From positions 1-15,240 of the forward strand of contig WLNK01000012.1 of the NCBI GenBank assembly GCA_009699795.1: a stretch of 15,240 nucleotides of DNA, in the 5' to 3' direction. Origin of the DNA: Actinomycetota bacterium (lineage in GTDB: Bacteria > Actinomycetota > Actinomycetes > Nanopelagicales > Nanopelagicaceae). The first letter of the stretch is position 1. Each line of letters starts with the position of its first letter. This document shows positions 8,224 to 14,835 of the stretch, piece after piece. The position numbers were made by a program, and so were the translations under genes. The notes beneath the pieces are model-generated. The model searched no databases and was not told where the DNA came from. It saw nothing but the letters and a program-made list of their open reading frames with translations.

Positions 8224-9095
8224 GCGCTTCAAAGCATGAGTTGTTAATTCTTACTGGCATGTCAGGTGCCGGTCGGTCAACTGTTGCCCACGCACTCGAA
8301 GATTTGGGTTGGTAGGTGGTTGATAATTTGCCGCCTTCCCTGTTACCTCAATTAGCCGAGCAAGCCAATACTTCATCGATTCCATCGATGGCCGTTGTCG
8401 TAGATGTTCGAGGTGGAAAGTTTTTTGATGCACTCAATGTTGCGCTGAAATCACTTAAGAGCTCAGGGGTTCAGTACAGGTTATTATTTTTAGATGCATC
8501 CGATCAGGCGTTAGTTCAACGTTTTGAGTCAACTAGACGCCCACACCCACTTCAAGCCGAAGGGCGAATAGTGGATGGCATTGAACGCGAACGTGCAAAG
8601 CTTGAAGAACTTCGCGCTGAGGCGGATATTGTTATTGATTCTTCAAATCTTAATGTCCATCAACTCGAAAAGCGCACAGGAGAAATCTTCGCAACAGGAG
8701 CTGGACAAGCGATCAGAATCAATGTTCTCTCATTCGGTTACAAATATGGAATACCAGTGGATTCTGATTTGTTACTTGACTGCCGTTTCATTCCCAATCC
8801 ACATTGGATTCCCGAGCTGCGTCCACTTACCGGACTTACCTCCGAGGTTAGTTCAAAGGTATTAGGAAGTGAGGGCGTTGCTGAATTTGTAAAGAGTTAT
8901 GTAGATGTTCTTATCCAAATGGTGCCTGGTTACCTTCGTGAAGGCAAAAAGTATGTAACAGTTTCAATCGGCTGCACTGGCGGAAAACATCGCAGCGTGG
9001 CAATCGCCGAAGAAATTGCAAAGCAGCTCGGCGAACTGAAGAGTGAATTTACGCTTTCAGCACATGCAACACACCGAGACGTAGGTCGTGAATGA
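8220..9095 (+). pseudogene. rapZ: rapZ (RNase adapter/nucleotide-binding protein) interrupted by an in-frame amber codon
   Basis: Read from the ATG at 8220, the frame encodes a full-length RapZ/YvcJ-family protein of 291 positions with one TAG at codon 32 (8313-8315). The 31 residues before it hold the P-loop GMSGAGRST (13-21) and the conserved LEDLGW. Directly after it VVDNLPPSLL continues the family consensus, so no bases are gained or lost. Relatives carry Phe or Tyr at this position, one base away in the case of Tyr (TAT/TAC). Downstream motifs are all intact. In E. coli RapZ delivers the sRNA GlmZ to RNase E; the actinobacterial role is less clear, but the rapZ-yvcK-whiA trio is strongly conserved. 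The gene could be a real nonsense allele, a sequencing error, or be decoded by readthrough or restart. An alternative start is the in-frame ATG at 8205. Confidence 0.8.
8316..9095 (+). CDS. rapZ: RapZ downstream frame, possible restart product lacking the P-loop
   Basis: The GTG at 8316 follows the amber TAG without a gap (TAGGTG), a layout that allows termination-restart. The product would have 259 residues. It would lack the Walker A segment but keep VVVDVRGGKFF (27-37), the RRPHPLQ segment, GRIVDGIERER, and the whole C-terminal domain with NVLSFGYKYGIP, DCRFIPNPHW and GCTGGKHRSVAIAE. In E. coli RapZ it is the C-terminal domain that binds RNA, so a shortened protein might retain some function (inference). 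There is no good Shine-Dalgarno sequence of its own. The TGA stop overlaps the yvcK ATG as ATGA (9092-9095), so continued translation to this stop would matter for yvcK coupling. This entry is the alternative reading of the interrupted gene, not a second gene. Confidence 0.5.
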   Translation: MVDNLPPSLLPQLAEQANTSSIPSMAVVVDVRGGKFFDALNVALKSLKSSGVQYRLLFLDASDQALVQRFESTRRPHPLQAEGRIVDGIERERAKLEELRAEADIVIDSSNLNVHQLEKRTGEIFATGAGQAIRINVLSFGYKYGIPVDSDLLLDCRFIPNPHWIPELRPLTGLTSEVSSKVLGSEGVAEFVKSYVDVLIQMVPGYLREGKKYVTVSIGCTGGKHRSVAIAEEIAKQLGELKSEFTLSAHATHRDVGRE

Positions 9096-10045
9096 GTGAG
9101 AATTTAAAGGTCGTTGCCCTCGGCGGTGGTCATGGATTAGCTGCCACGCTCAATGCTCTTCGCTCTGTTACTAAAAATATTACGGCAGTAGTAACAGTTG
9201 CAGATAATGGTGGATCAAGCGGACGATTGCGGGCAGAGTTCCCGATTTTTCCACCTGGAGATTTACGAATGGCACTTTCAGCTCTCTGTGCTGATGATGA
9301 ATGGGGCAGAGGATGGGCAGAAATTATGCAATATCGCTTTACGAGTTCTGGCCCCATGGATGGACATGCAGTCGGAAATCTATTGCTTGCTGCCCTTTGG
9401 AATAAGGGCGAAGATTCTGTCGCAGGGTTAGATCGCGTAGGTGCGCTACTAAAAATTGTCGGAAGAGTGCTTCCGATGGCAGCAGTACCACTTGATATTG
9501 CCGCTACCTTCAAAACAGCCGAAGAAGAAATTGAAGTTCAAGGACAGCAAGAAGTTGCAACCGCAAAAGGTGAGCTACTTTCTCTTCGAATAATTCCTGG
9601 AAATCCAGAGGCGCGCATTGAAACCTTGGAAGCAATTGCAGAAGCAGATTTGATAACAATGGGACCTGGTTCGTGGTTTTCAAGTGTTCTTCCCCACCTT
9701 CTTGTACCTGCGCAAAGAGATGCACTGATTAAATCAAAGGCGAAGAAAGTCTTATTACTGAATTTGGATGAGGGCGTCGATAGCGAAGTTGGCGAGTTTG
9801 CAGGCCAAAGTGCACTCGAGCACCTTCGCATTGTTAAAAAATATGCGCCGAGCCTTCATTTTGATTTCGTTGTTGTTGATCCATCAGTTGTGGGAGATAG
9901 ATCGGTATTAATGGGCGAAGTTTCAAGTCAAGGTGGAGAGTTACTAATCGAGGATTTGAGAGATTCTAAGGAAAAAATTCACCACAGCCCCGAAAAATTA
10001 ACCTCACTTTTCGCACACATAGCGAAGAAAATCCTGATTGGATAA
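9092..10045 (+). CDS. yvcK: YvcK/GlmR family UDP-sugar-binding regulator (gluconeogenesis factor)
   Basis: This CofD-like Rossmann protein belongs to the family of B. subtilis YvcK (GlmR) and mycobacterial CuvA, which bind UDP-GlcNAc and are needed for envelope precursor supply on gluconeogenic carbon sources. The 317 residues begin with the nucleotide-binding VALGGGHGLAATL (8-20). They continue with VADNGGSSGRLR (36-47), PPGDLRMALSAL (54-65), GHAVGNLLLAAL (91-102) and GPGSWFSSVLPHL, all family hallmarks. Length is typical for actinobacteria. The ATG lies in an ATGA overlap with the rapZ stop, so translation is probably coupled to rapZ; the amber codon in rapZ might therefore reduce yvcK expression unless ribosomes restart. 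The stop is four bases before the preferred whiA start. Confidence 0.95.
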   Translation: MSENLKVVALGGGHGLAATLNALRSVTKNITAVVTVADNGGSSGRLRAEFPIFPPGDLRMALSALCADDEWGRGWAEIMQYRFTSSGPMDGHAVGNLLLAALWNKGEDSVAGLDRVGALLKIVGRVLPMAAVPLDIAATFKTAEEEIEVQGQQEVATAKGELLSLRIIPGNPEARIETLEAIAEADLITMGPGSWFSSVLPHLLVPAQRDALIKSKAKKVLLLNLDEGVDSEVGEFAGQSALEHLRIVKKYAPSLHFDFVVVDPSVVGDRSVLMGEVSSQGGELLIEDLRDSKEKIHHSPEKLTSLFAHIAKKILIG

Positions 10046-10049
10046 GCAC

Positions 10050-11027
10050 ATGGCAATGACCGCATCCGTGAAGGACGAATTAAGTCGTCTCTCAGTTACT
10101 AAACCCTGCTGTCGTAAAGCCGAAGTTTCTTCACTTCTGCGCTTTGCAGGAGGACTCCACATTGCAGCTGGAAAAGTTGTCATTGAAGTCGAATTAGATA
10201 CCTCCCAAAGTGCTCGTCGACTTAAGAAAGATATTGCAGATATTTATGGACACGAAAGTGATTTAGCTGTTCTCTCTTCAAGTGGATTACGTAAAGGCTC
10301 TCGTTATGTCGTGCGAGTGATCGAAGCAGGAGATGCGTTAGCTAGACAAACTGGCCTTATTGATGGCAATGGCAGACCAGTTCGTGGCCTTCCACCACAA
10401 GTAGTTGCAGCGAATATTTGCGATGCTGAGGCCGCATGGCGTGGAGCATTTGTTGCACATGGTTCTCTTACCGAACCCGGTCGCTCATCTTCCTTAGAAA
10501 TTACATGTCCTGGACCAGAAGCAGCGTTGGCACTTGTTGGCGCTGCGCGCCGACTTGGCATAGTTGCAAAGGCGCGCGAAGTTCGCGGTGTTGATCGAGT
10601 CGTTATCCGTGATGGTGATGCAATTGGAGTTTTGCTTACTCGACTAGGTGCACACGAAAGTGTTCTTGCTTGGGAAGAGCGGCGAATGCGACGAGAGGTT
10701 CGAGCGACAGCAAATCGTCTTGCAAATTTCGACGATGCAAATCTTCGTCGCTCAGCAAGAGCAGCCGTTGCAGCGGCAGCTCGCGTGCAACGCGCTATGG
10801 AAATTCTGGGGCCCACAATTCCTGATCATTTGAAAGAGGCAGGCGAACTGCGCATCAGCCATGGTCAGGCAAGCCTTGAAGAACTTGGATCCCTTGCCAC
10901 TCCTGCTATGACTAAAGATGCAATCGCTGGAAGAATTCGCAGACTTCTCGCCATGGCAGATAAGCGCGCCGCCGAACTCGGAATTCCAGATACTGAAGCT
11001 GGGCTCTCGCCAGATTTGTTGAACTAG
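10050..11027 (+). CDS. whiA: DNA-binding regulator WhiA
   Basis: WhiA has an N-terminal domain related to LAGLIDADG homing endonucleases without nuclease activity, and a C-terminal helix-turn-helix domain. In Streptomyces it drives sporulation septation genes together with WhiB; in non-sporulating relatives its targets are less known. The 325 residues are close to the Streptomyces sequence over the whole length: MAMTASVKDELSR (1-13), TKPCCRKAEVSSLLRFAGGLH (17-37), the LTEPGRSSSLE block (140-150), the DNA-binding stretch RRMRREVRATANRLANFDDA (211-230) and AIAGRIRRLLAMADKRA (291-307). I chose ATG 10050 because the family starts MAMT; an in-frame TTG at 10038 would overlap yvcK by eight bases and add four unconserved residues. 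No clear Shine-Dalgarno is seen, so coupling to yvcK is likely. Confidence 0.97.
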   Translation: MAMTASVKDELSRLSVTKPCCRKAEVSSLLRFAGGLHIAAGKVVIEVELDTSQSARRLKKDIADIYGHESDLAVLSSSGLRKGSRYVVRVIEAGDALARQTGLIDGNGRPVRGLPPQVVAANICDAEAAWRGAFVAHGSLTEPGRSSSLEITCPGPEAALALVGAARRLGIVAKAREVRGVDRVVIRDGDAIGVLLTRLGAHESVLAWEERRMRREVRATANRLANFDDANLRRSARAAVAAAARVQRAMEILGPTIPDHLKEAGELRISHGQASLEELGSLATPAMTKDAIAGRIRRLLAMADKRAAELGIPDTEAGLSPDLLN

Positions 11028-11051
11028 CGCTACCGAAGCAAGGTGTGCGCT

Positions 11052-11078
11052 AAGAGTGAACATTTCGTTCACATTCTT
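11052..11078 (+). repeat. Inverted repeat upstream of gap (GTGAAC-N5-GTTCAC), possible operator or hairpin
   Basis: GTGAAC (11056-11061) and GTTCAC (11067-11072) form a perfect 6-bp dyad around ATTTC. Flanking AAGA and TTCT extend it, with a two-base bulge on the right arm. It lies just upstream of the TAGGAT box at 11085, where a repressor or activator of gap could bind. The half-sites equal those of the Streptomyces Rex operator, but the spacing is three bases too long. There is no T-run after it, so a terminator for whiA is less likely. Confidence 0.4.
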
Positions 11079-11084
11079 GGCTGA

Positions 11085-11090
11085 TAGGAT
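11085..11090 (+). promoter_or_regulatory. Putative -10 box (TAGGAT) for gap
   Basis: TAGGAT fits TANNNT and lies in the only sizeable non-coding region of the window (11028-11182). It would give a leader of about 85 bases before the gap GTG. No convincing -35 box is present at the expected distance; the dyad at 11052-11078 occupies that position. A second candidate -10, TAATCT, is at 11134-11139. The rest of the leader (CAATACCGGGTGGGTCC and surroundings) shows no recognisable riboswitch. Confidence 0.35.
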
Positions 11091-11182
11091 TTCTCTCGAC
11101 CCCAACGTTGTGGCAGTTACTTTGCCTTATACCTAATCTGGCAATACCGGGTGGGTCCTTACACTTTTAAGCGAGGTTTTAC

Positions 11183-12181
11183 GTGATTAATGTTGGAATT
11201 AATGGTTTCGGACGTATTGGGCGCAATTTCTTCCGCGCATCTCTTACAAATCCAAATATAAATATCGTAGGTATTAATGACCTTACAGATAACGCAACAC
11301 TTGCACACTTACTTAAGTACGACTCAATCTTGGGTCGACTAGGTCTAGAAGTTACTCACACAGAAGACACACTTACTGTTGGTGGCAAGACTATTAAAGT
11401 TTTCGCAGATCGCGATCCAGCAAATCTTCCTTGGGCATCAGTTAAGGCTGACATTGTTGTTGAGTCAACAGGTCACTTCACTAAGGCATCAGATGCCAAG
11501 AAGCACATCACTGCAGGCGCCAAGAAGGTAATCATCTCTGCGCCCGCAACTGATGAAGACATCACAATCGTTATGGGTGTTAACCACGAGAAGTACGACC
11601 CAGCCAACCATCATGTGATTTCAAATGCATCATGTACAACTAACTGTCTTGCTCCAATGGCAAAGGTTCTAAACGATAACTGGGGAATTGTTAAGGGCCT
11701 TATGACAACAATTCACGCTTACACAAATGACCAAGTTATTTTGGACTTCCCGCACAAAGATCTTCGTCGCGCTCGTGCAGCTGCGACAAATATGATCCCT
11801 ACTTCAACTGGTGCTGCGAAGGCAATCTCACTAGTTCTTCCAGAACTCAAGGGCAAGCTCGACGGTTACGCGATGCGCGTTCCAGTTCCAACAGGATCCG
11901 CAACAGACCTCACAGTTGAACTTGCTAAGGAAGCTACCGCAGCTGAGATCAACGCAGCCATTAAGGCAGCAGCAAACGGTGCGCTAAAGGGATTCCTCTC
12001 ATACACAGAAGATCCAATCGTTTCTTCAGATATCGTGACAGATCCTTCATCTTGTATTTTTGATGCTGGCCTTACAAAGGTTATTGGTAATCAAGTCAAG
12101 GTTGTTGGTTGGTACGACAACGAGTGGGGTTATTCAAATCGCCTCGTAGACCTCATCGGTCACGTCGGAAAGTCACTTTAA
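11183..12181 (+). CDS. gap: Glyceraldehyde-3-phosphate dehydrogenase, type I (NAD-dependent)
   Basis: Gap oxidises and phosphorylates glyceraldehyde 3-phosphate to 1,3-bisphosphoglycerate in glycolysis, and runs in reverse in gluconeogenesis. The 332 residues begin with the Rossmann motif INVGINGFGRIGRNFFR (2-18). Asp33 in INDLTD points to NAD rather than NADP. The catalytic Cys151 sits in SNASCTTNCLAP (147-158), with His178 as partner and PTSTGAA (206-212) for phosphate binding. WYDNEWGYSNR near the C-terminus is intact. The GTG start is supported by GAGG at 11173-11176, six bases upstream. Codon use is biased to CCA, GCA and ACA, as expected for a highly expressed gene. pgk follows after only four bases, so the two are cotranscribed. 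Confidence 0.98.
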   Translation: MINVGINGFGRIGRNFFRASLTNPNINIVGINDLTDNATLAHLLKYDSILGRLGLEVTHTEDTLTVGGKTIKVFADRDPANLPWASVKADIVVESTGHFTKASDAKKHITAGAKKVIISAPATDEDITIVMGVNHEKYDPANHHVISNASCTTNCLAPMAKVLNDNWGIVKGLMTTIHAYTNDQVILDFPHKDLRRARAAATNMIPTSTGAAKAISLVLPELKGKLDGYAMRVPVPTGSATDLTVELAKEATAAEINAAIKAAANGALKGFLSYTEDPIVSSDIVTDPSSCIFDAGLTKVIGNQVKVVGWYDNEWGYSNRLVDLIGHVGKSL

Positions 12182-12185
12182 AGTA

Positions 12186-13370
12186 ATGTCGTTGCAGACA
12201 CTTGATGTAGTTGGTAAGCGAGTCTTTTTGCGCTGTGATCTCAATGTTCCTTTGAAAGAAGGAAAAATTACAGATGACGGTCGTATTAAAGCTTCGCTTC
12301 CCACCATCAAGTTTCTGCTCGACAAAGGTGCAAGCCTTGTTATCGCAGCTCACCTTGGTCGTCCAAAGGGTGAAGCAAAACCAGAACTTTCACTTGCCCC
12401 AGTTGCAGCAAGACTCTCTGAACTATTGGGCAAGCCAGTTATTTTTGCAGGCGCGGTAACAGGTTCAGATGTAAGTGAAAAAGCGAAAGCTCTTAAGCCT
12501 GGGGAAATCTTGCTCCTTGAAAATATTCGATTTCTTGCGGCAGAGACTTCTAAAGATGAATCAGAGAGAGGCGCTCTTGCAAAAGAGCTAGCAACGCTGG
12601 CTGATGTTTATGTAGGCGATGGTTTCGGAGCGGTACACCGTAAGCATGCATCAGTTTTTGATCTACCTAAACTTCTTCCACATGCTGCTGGAACACTCGT
12701 TGCTGCTGAAGTCGAGGTTTTGAAGAAACTCACGCAGAACCCAGAGCGCCCATATGGTGTTGTGCTAGGTGGAGCAAAAGTTTCGGACAAAATAGGCGTC
12801 ATCTCAAATCTTCTCGGCAAAGTTGATGTCATGGCTATTGGTGGGGGAATGGTATTTACATTCTTAGCTGCCCAGGGCAAAGAAATTGGTTCTTCACTTG
12901 TAGAAAAAGATTTAATCGAAACGGTTAAGGGCTTGATTAAGCAAGCATCCGATGCCGGAGTAACTCTTGTTTTACCAACAGATATCGTTGTTGCACCTGC
13001 ATTTGCCAGTGATGCGCCTGCGACTCTTGTAAGCGCCGATGCAATTCCGTCAGATCAAATGGGACTCGATATTGGACCAGATTCAGCGAAAGCTTTTGCA
13101 GCGGCAATCACAGGTTGTAAGACAGTTTTTTGGAATGGTCCGATGGGAGTTTTTGAATTCCCATCTTTTGCTAACGGTACAAAAGTCGTTGCAGAAGCGC
13201 TCACACAAGTTTCTGGAATTTCAGTTGTCGGTGGTGGAGATTCGGCCGCTGCGGTTCGAGCTCTTGGGTTTGCAGACTCAGAATTTGGCTACATCTCAAC
13301 TGGCGGCGGCGCTTCACTTGAATATCTCGAAGGCAAGGAATTACCTGGCCTGCTTGCACTTGATCTCTAA
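12186..13370 (+). CDS. pgk: Phosphoglycerate kinase
   Basis: Pgk transfers the acyl phosphate of 1,3-bisphosphoglycerate to ADP, the first ATP-yielding step of glycolysis. The 394-residue protein is of standard length. Substrate-binding RCDLNVPL is near residues 16-23, and HLGRPKG follows at about 56-62. The hinge and nucleotide regions show GGAKVSDKI, IGGGMVFTFL and WNGPMGVFEFPSFANGT, and the C-terminal glycine-rich loop is VVGGGDSAAAV. The start ATG lies four bases after the gap stop, with only weak Shine-Dalgarno character, so it is probably translated by ribosomes arriving from gap. A 35-base spacer without a hairpin leads on to tpiA, consistent with one gap-pgk-tpiA transcript. Confidence 0.98.
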   Translation: MSLQTLDVVGKRVFLRCDLNVPLKEGKITDDGRIKASLPTIKFLLDKGASLVIAAHLGRPKGEAKPELSLAPVAARLSELLGKPVIFAGAVTGSDVSEKAKALKPGEILLLENIRFLAAETSKDESERGALAKELATLADVYVGDGFGAVHRKHASVFDLPKLLPHAAGTLVAAEVEVLKKLTQNPERPYGVVLGGAKVSDKIGVISNLLGKVDVMAIGGGMVFTFLAAQGKEIGSSLVEKDLIETVKGLIKQASDAGVTLVLPTDIVVAPAFASDAPATLVSADAIPSDQMGLDIGPDSAKAFAAAITGCKTVFWNGPMGVFEFPSFANGTKVVAEALTQVSGISVVGGGDSAAAVRALGFADSEFGYISTGGGASLEYLEGKELPGLLALDL

Positions 13371-13405
13371 CTATTAACAAACTCACTTAAATAAAAGGAG
13401 CAATA

Positions 13406-14185
13406 ATGCGTAAGCCACTCATGGCAGGTAACTGGAAGATGAACCTCAATCACCTAGAGGCAATTGCAGTTGCTCAGAAATTGGTTTACTCACTTGATGA
13501 CAAGGATTACGACGCAGTTGATGTTGCGGTAATTCCACCCTTTACAGATATTCGCTCTATTCAAACTCTCGTTGATGGAGATCGACTTCGTTTACTTTAC
13601 GGCGCGCAGGATCTCTCTCCGGAAGCAAGTGGTGCATTCACTGGCGACATCTCAGGTCACATGCTTTCAAAACTTGGATGCACCTTTGTAGTAATCGGAC
13701 ATTCAGAGCGACGCGCTATTCATAAAGAGGATGACGCACTTGTAAATCGCAAGATTAGAGCAGCCCTTGCAAATGAATTAACTCCAATTTTTTGCGTCGG
13801 TGAAGAGCTCGCTATCCGCGAAGCAGGCACACATGTCTCACATGTAATTCGCCAAGTTCGTGCTGGTCTTGAAGGATTCACAAAGCCAGAACTCAAGAAG
13901 ATTGTTATCGCTTATGAACCAGTATGGGCAATCGGAACCGGCAAGACTGCCACACCAGAGGATGCACAAGAAGTGTGCGCGGCTATTCGTGAAGAAGTTG
14001 GAACTATTGGATCAGCCGAGATCGCATCTAATATGAGAATTTTGTACGGCGGTTCCGTAAAGTCTTCAAATATCGTAGAGATCATGAAGAAGGAAGATGT
14101 TGACGGCGCACTCATCGGAGGAGCAAGCCTGGACCCAGAAGAGTTGGCAAAAATCGCCAAGTTCCACGCTGCGCCGGCTGAATAA
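13406..14185 (+). CDS. tpiA: Triose-phosphate isomerase
   Basis: TpiA interconverts dihydroxyacetone phosphate and glyceraldehyde 3-phosphate and so feeds Gap. The 259-residue TIM barrel carries Asn9 and Lys11 in MAGNWKMN, the electrophilic His99 in VVIGHSERR (95-103) and the catalytic base Glu171 in IAYEPVWAIGTGKTA (168-182), where the mobile loop follows. The phosphate-binding LYGGSVKSSN (213-222) and GALIGGASL (234-242) are complete. The ATG is fixed by a canonical AAGGAG at 13395-13400, the best ribosome-binding site in the cluster. This suggests that tpiA is translated independently although cotranscribed with pgk. Confidence 0.98.
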   Translation: MRKPLMAGNWKMNLNHLEAIAVAQKLVYSLDDKDYDAVDVAVIPPFTDIRSIQTLVDGDRLRLLYGAQDLSPEASGAFTGDISGHMLSKLGCTFVVIGHSERRAIHKEDDALVNRKIRAALANELTPIFCVGEELAIREAGTHVSHVIRQVRAGLEGFTKPELKKIVIAYEPVWAIGTGKTATPEDAQEVCAAIREEVGTIGSAEIASNMRILYGGSVKSSNIVEIMKKEDVDGALIGGASLDPEELAKIAKFHAAPAE

Positions 14186-14199
14186 TCCCTTTAAGTCTC

Positions 14200-14205
14200 T
14201 AGTAT
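14200..14205 (+). promoter_or_regulatory. Possible -10 box (TAGTAT) for secG-rbpA
   Basis: TAGTAT lies in the 51-base gap between tpiA and secG and fits TANNNT. It would give a short leader of about 25 bases before the secG GTG. No -35 match is evident, and no terminator follows tpiA, so readthrough from the glycolytic operon is equally possible. Confidence 0.3.
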
Positions 14206-14236
14206 CCTTACGCTCTAACTAGCTAGGAGTTTTATC

Positions 14237-14467
14237 GTGAAATTAGCTCTATCAATCTTCTTAATCATCACAAGCGTTTTGATGATTCTTCTAGTTCTTC
14301 TCCATAAAGGAAAAGGTGCAGGGCTATCCGATCTTTTCGGTGGCGGAATTTCTTCAAATTACGGTGGTTCTTCAGTCGTTGAAAAAAATCTAGATCGCAT
14401 CACAATTGTGATCGGCGGTCTTTGGTTCGCTGGAGTAATCGCTCTTAGTCTTCTTTTGAAGGGTTAA
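14237..14467 (+). CDS. secG: Preprotein translocase subunit SecG
   Basis: SecG is the small accessory subunit of the SecYEG translocon in the cytoplasmic membrane. The 76 residues show the family layout. There is a first membrane segment at about 2-22 (ALSIFLIITSVLMILLVLLH). A glycine-rich cytoplasmic loop follows, with GKGAGLSDLFGGG and SSVVEKNLDR. A second membrane segment lies at about 54-74 (TIVIGGLWFAGVIALSLLL). The GTG start is set by AGGAG at 14225-14229, seven bases upstream. Position after tpiA is typical of actinobacteria and many other bacteria. rbpA begins two bases after the stop, so the two genes are almost certainly cotranscribed. Confidence 0.95.
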   Translation: MKLALSIFLIITSVLMILLVLLHKGKGAGLSDLFGGGISSNYGGSSVVEKNLDRITIVIGGLWFAGVIALSLLLKG

Positions 14468-14469
14468 TC

Positions 14470-14808
14470 ATGGCAAGTGCAATTCGCGGAAGTCGTGTCG
14501 GCGCAGGCCCAATGGGCGAAGCTGAACGCGGAGATCAGATCGAACGCGCAACCGTTTCTTACTGGTGTGCAAAGGGTCATGAAGTACGACCATCATTTGC
14601 TGTTGAAGAAACTGTGATTATTCCAGCTGAATGGGATTGTCCAAAGTGCGGCCTTCCTGCCGGACGCGATCGCAACAATCCGCCTAGCGCTGTAGTTAAT
14701 GTTCCCTACAAGACACATCTTGCTTATGTTAAAGAGCGCCGCAGCGATACAGAAGGCGCCAAGATTTTGGAAGAAGCTCTTCGTAAACTTCGCGGAGACG
14801 ACGACTAA
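14470..14808 (+). CDS. rbpA: RNA polymerase-binding protein RbpA
   Basis: RbpA is an actinobacterial transcription factor that binds RNA polymerase and the housekeeping sigma factor and stabilises the open promoter complex. The 112 residues show the known domain order. These are an N-terminal tail (1-26, MASAIRGSRVGAGPMGEAER), a zinc-binding core with C33, H37, C57 and C60 (WCAKGHEVRPSF ... WDCPKCGLPAG), a linker (about 73-88), and the C-terminal sigma-interaction helix (89-110, ERRSDTEGAKILEEALRKL). All zinc ligands are present. The ATG follows the secG stop after two bases with no clear ribosome-binding site, suggesting coupling. The gene converges on pgi with three bases between stops. Its presence is the strongest single marker that the host is an actinobacterium. 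Confidence 0.97.
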   Translation: MASAIRGSRVGAGPMGEAERGDQIERATVSYWCAKGHEVRPSFAVEETVIIPAEWDCPKCGLPAGRDRNNPPSAVVNVPYKTHLAYVKERRSDTEGAKILEEALRKLRGDDD

Positions 14809-14810
14809 TA

Positions 14811-14835
14811 GTTAAAGTGCGATTGCAGCTTTAAG
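14811..14835. repeat. Small hairpin at the rbpA/pgi convergence
   Basis: TTAAAG-TGC (14812-14820) pairs with GCA-CTTTAA (14825-14827 and 14829-14834), with one bulged G and the loop GATT. It overlaps the last codons of pgi. No T-run follows on either strand, so a terminator role is doubtful, but it is the only candidate between the two converging genes. Confidence 0.3.

Noticed and set aside
8313..8315. Genome-wide reassignment of TAG as a sense codon
   Set aside because: rpsA, coaE, uvrB, uvrC and whiA all end with TAG at the expected family C-termini, so TAG acts as a stop here.
10038..10049. Earlier TTG start for whiA
   Set aside because: It would overlap yvcK by eight bases and add four residues not found in the family, whereas ATG 10050 gives the conserved MAMT N-terminus.
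10304..10816. Long open frame on the minus strand inside whiA (170 codons)
   Set aside because: It lies wholly within the strongly conserved whiA coding sequence and encodes low-complexity Arg/Ser/Ala-rich sequence without a recognisable domain; it is a frame shadow.
11025..11052. TAGCGC / GCGCTA inverted repeat at the whiA stop as a terminator
   Set aside because: The stem is only 6 bp with a 16-base loop, the left arm includes the stop codon, and no T-run follows.
11052..11078. Calling the gap dyad a Rex operator outright
   Set aside because: Half-sites match but the spacer is three bases too long, which would put the half-sites on different helix faces relative to known sites.
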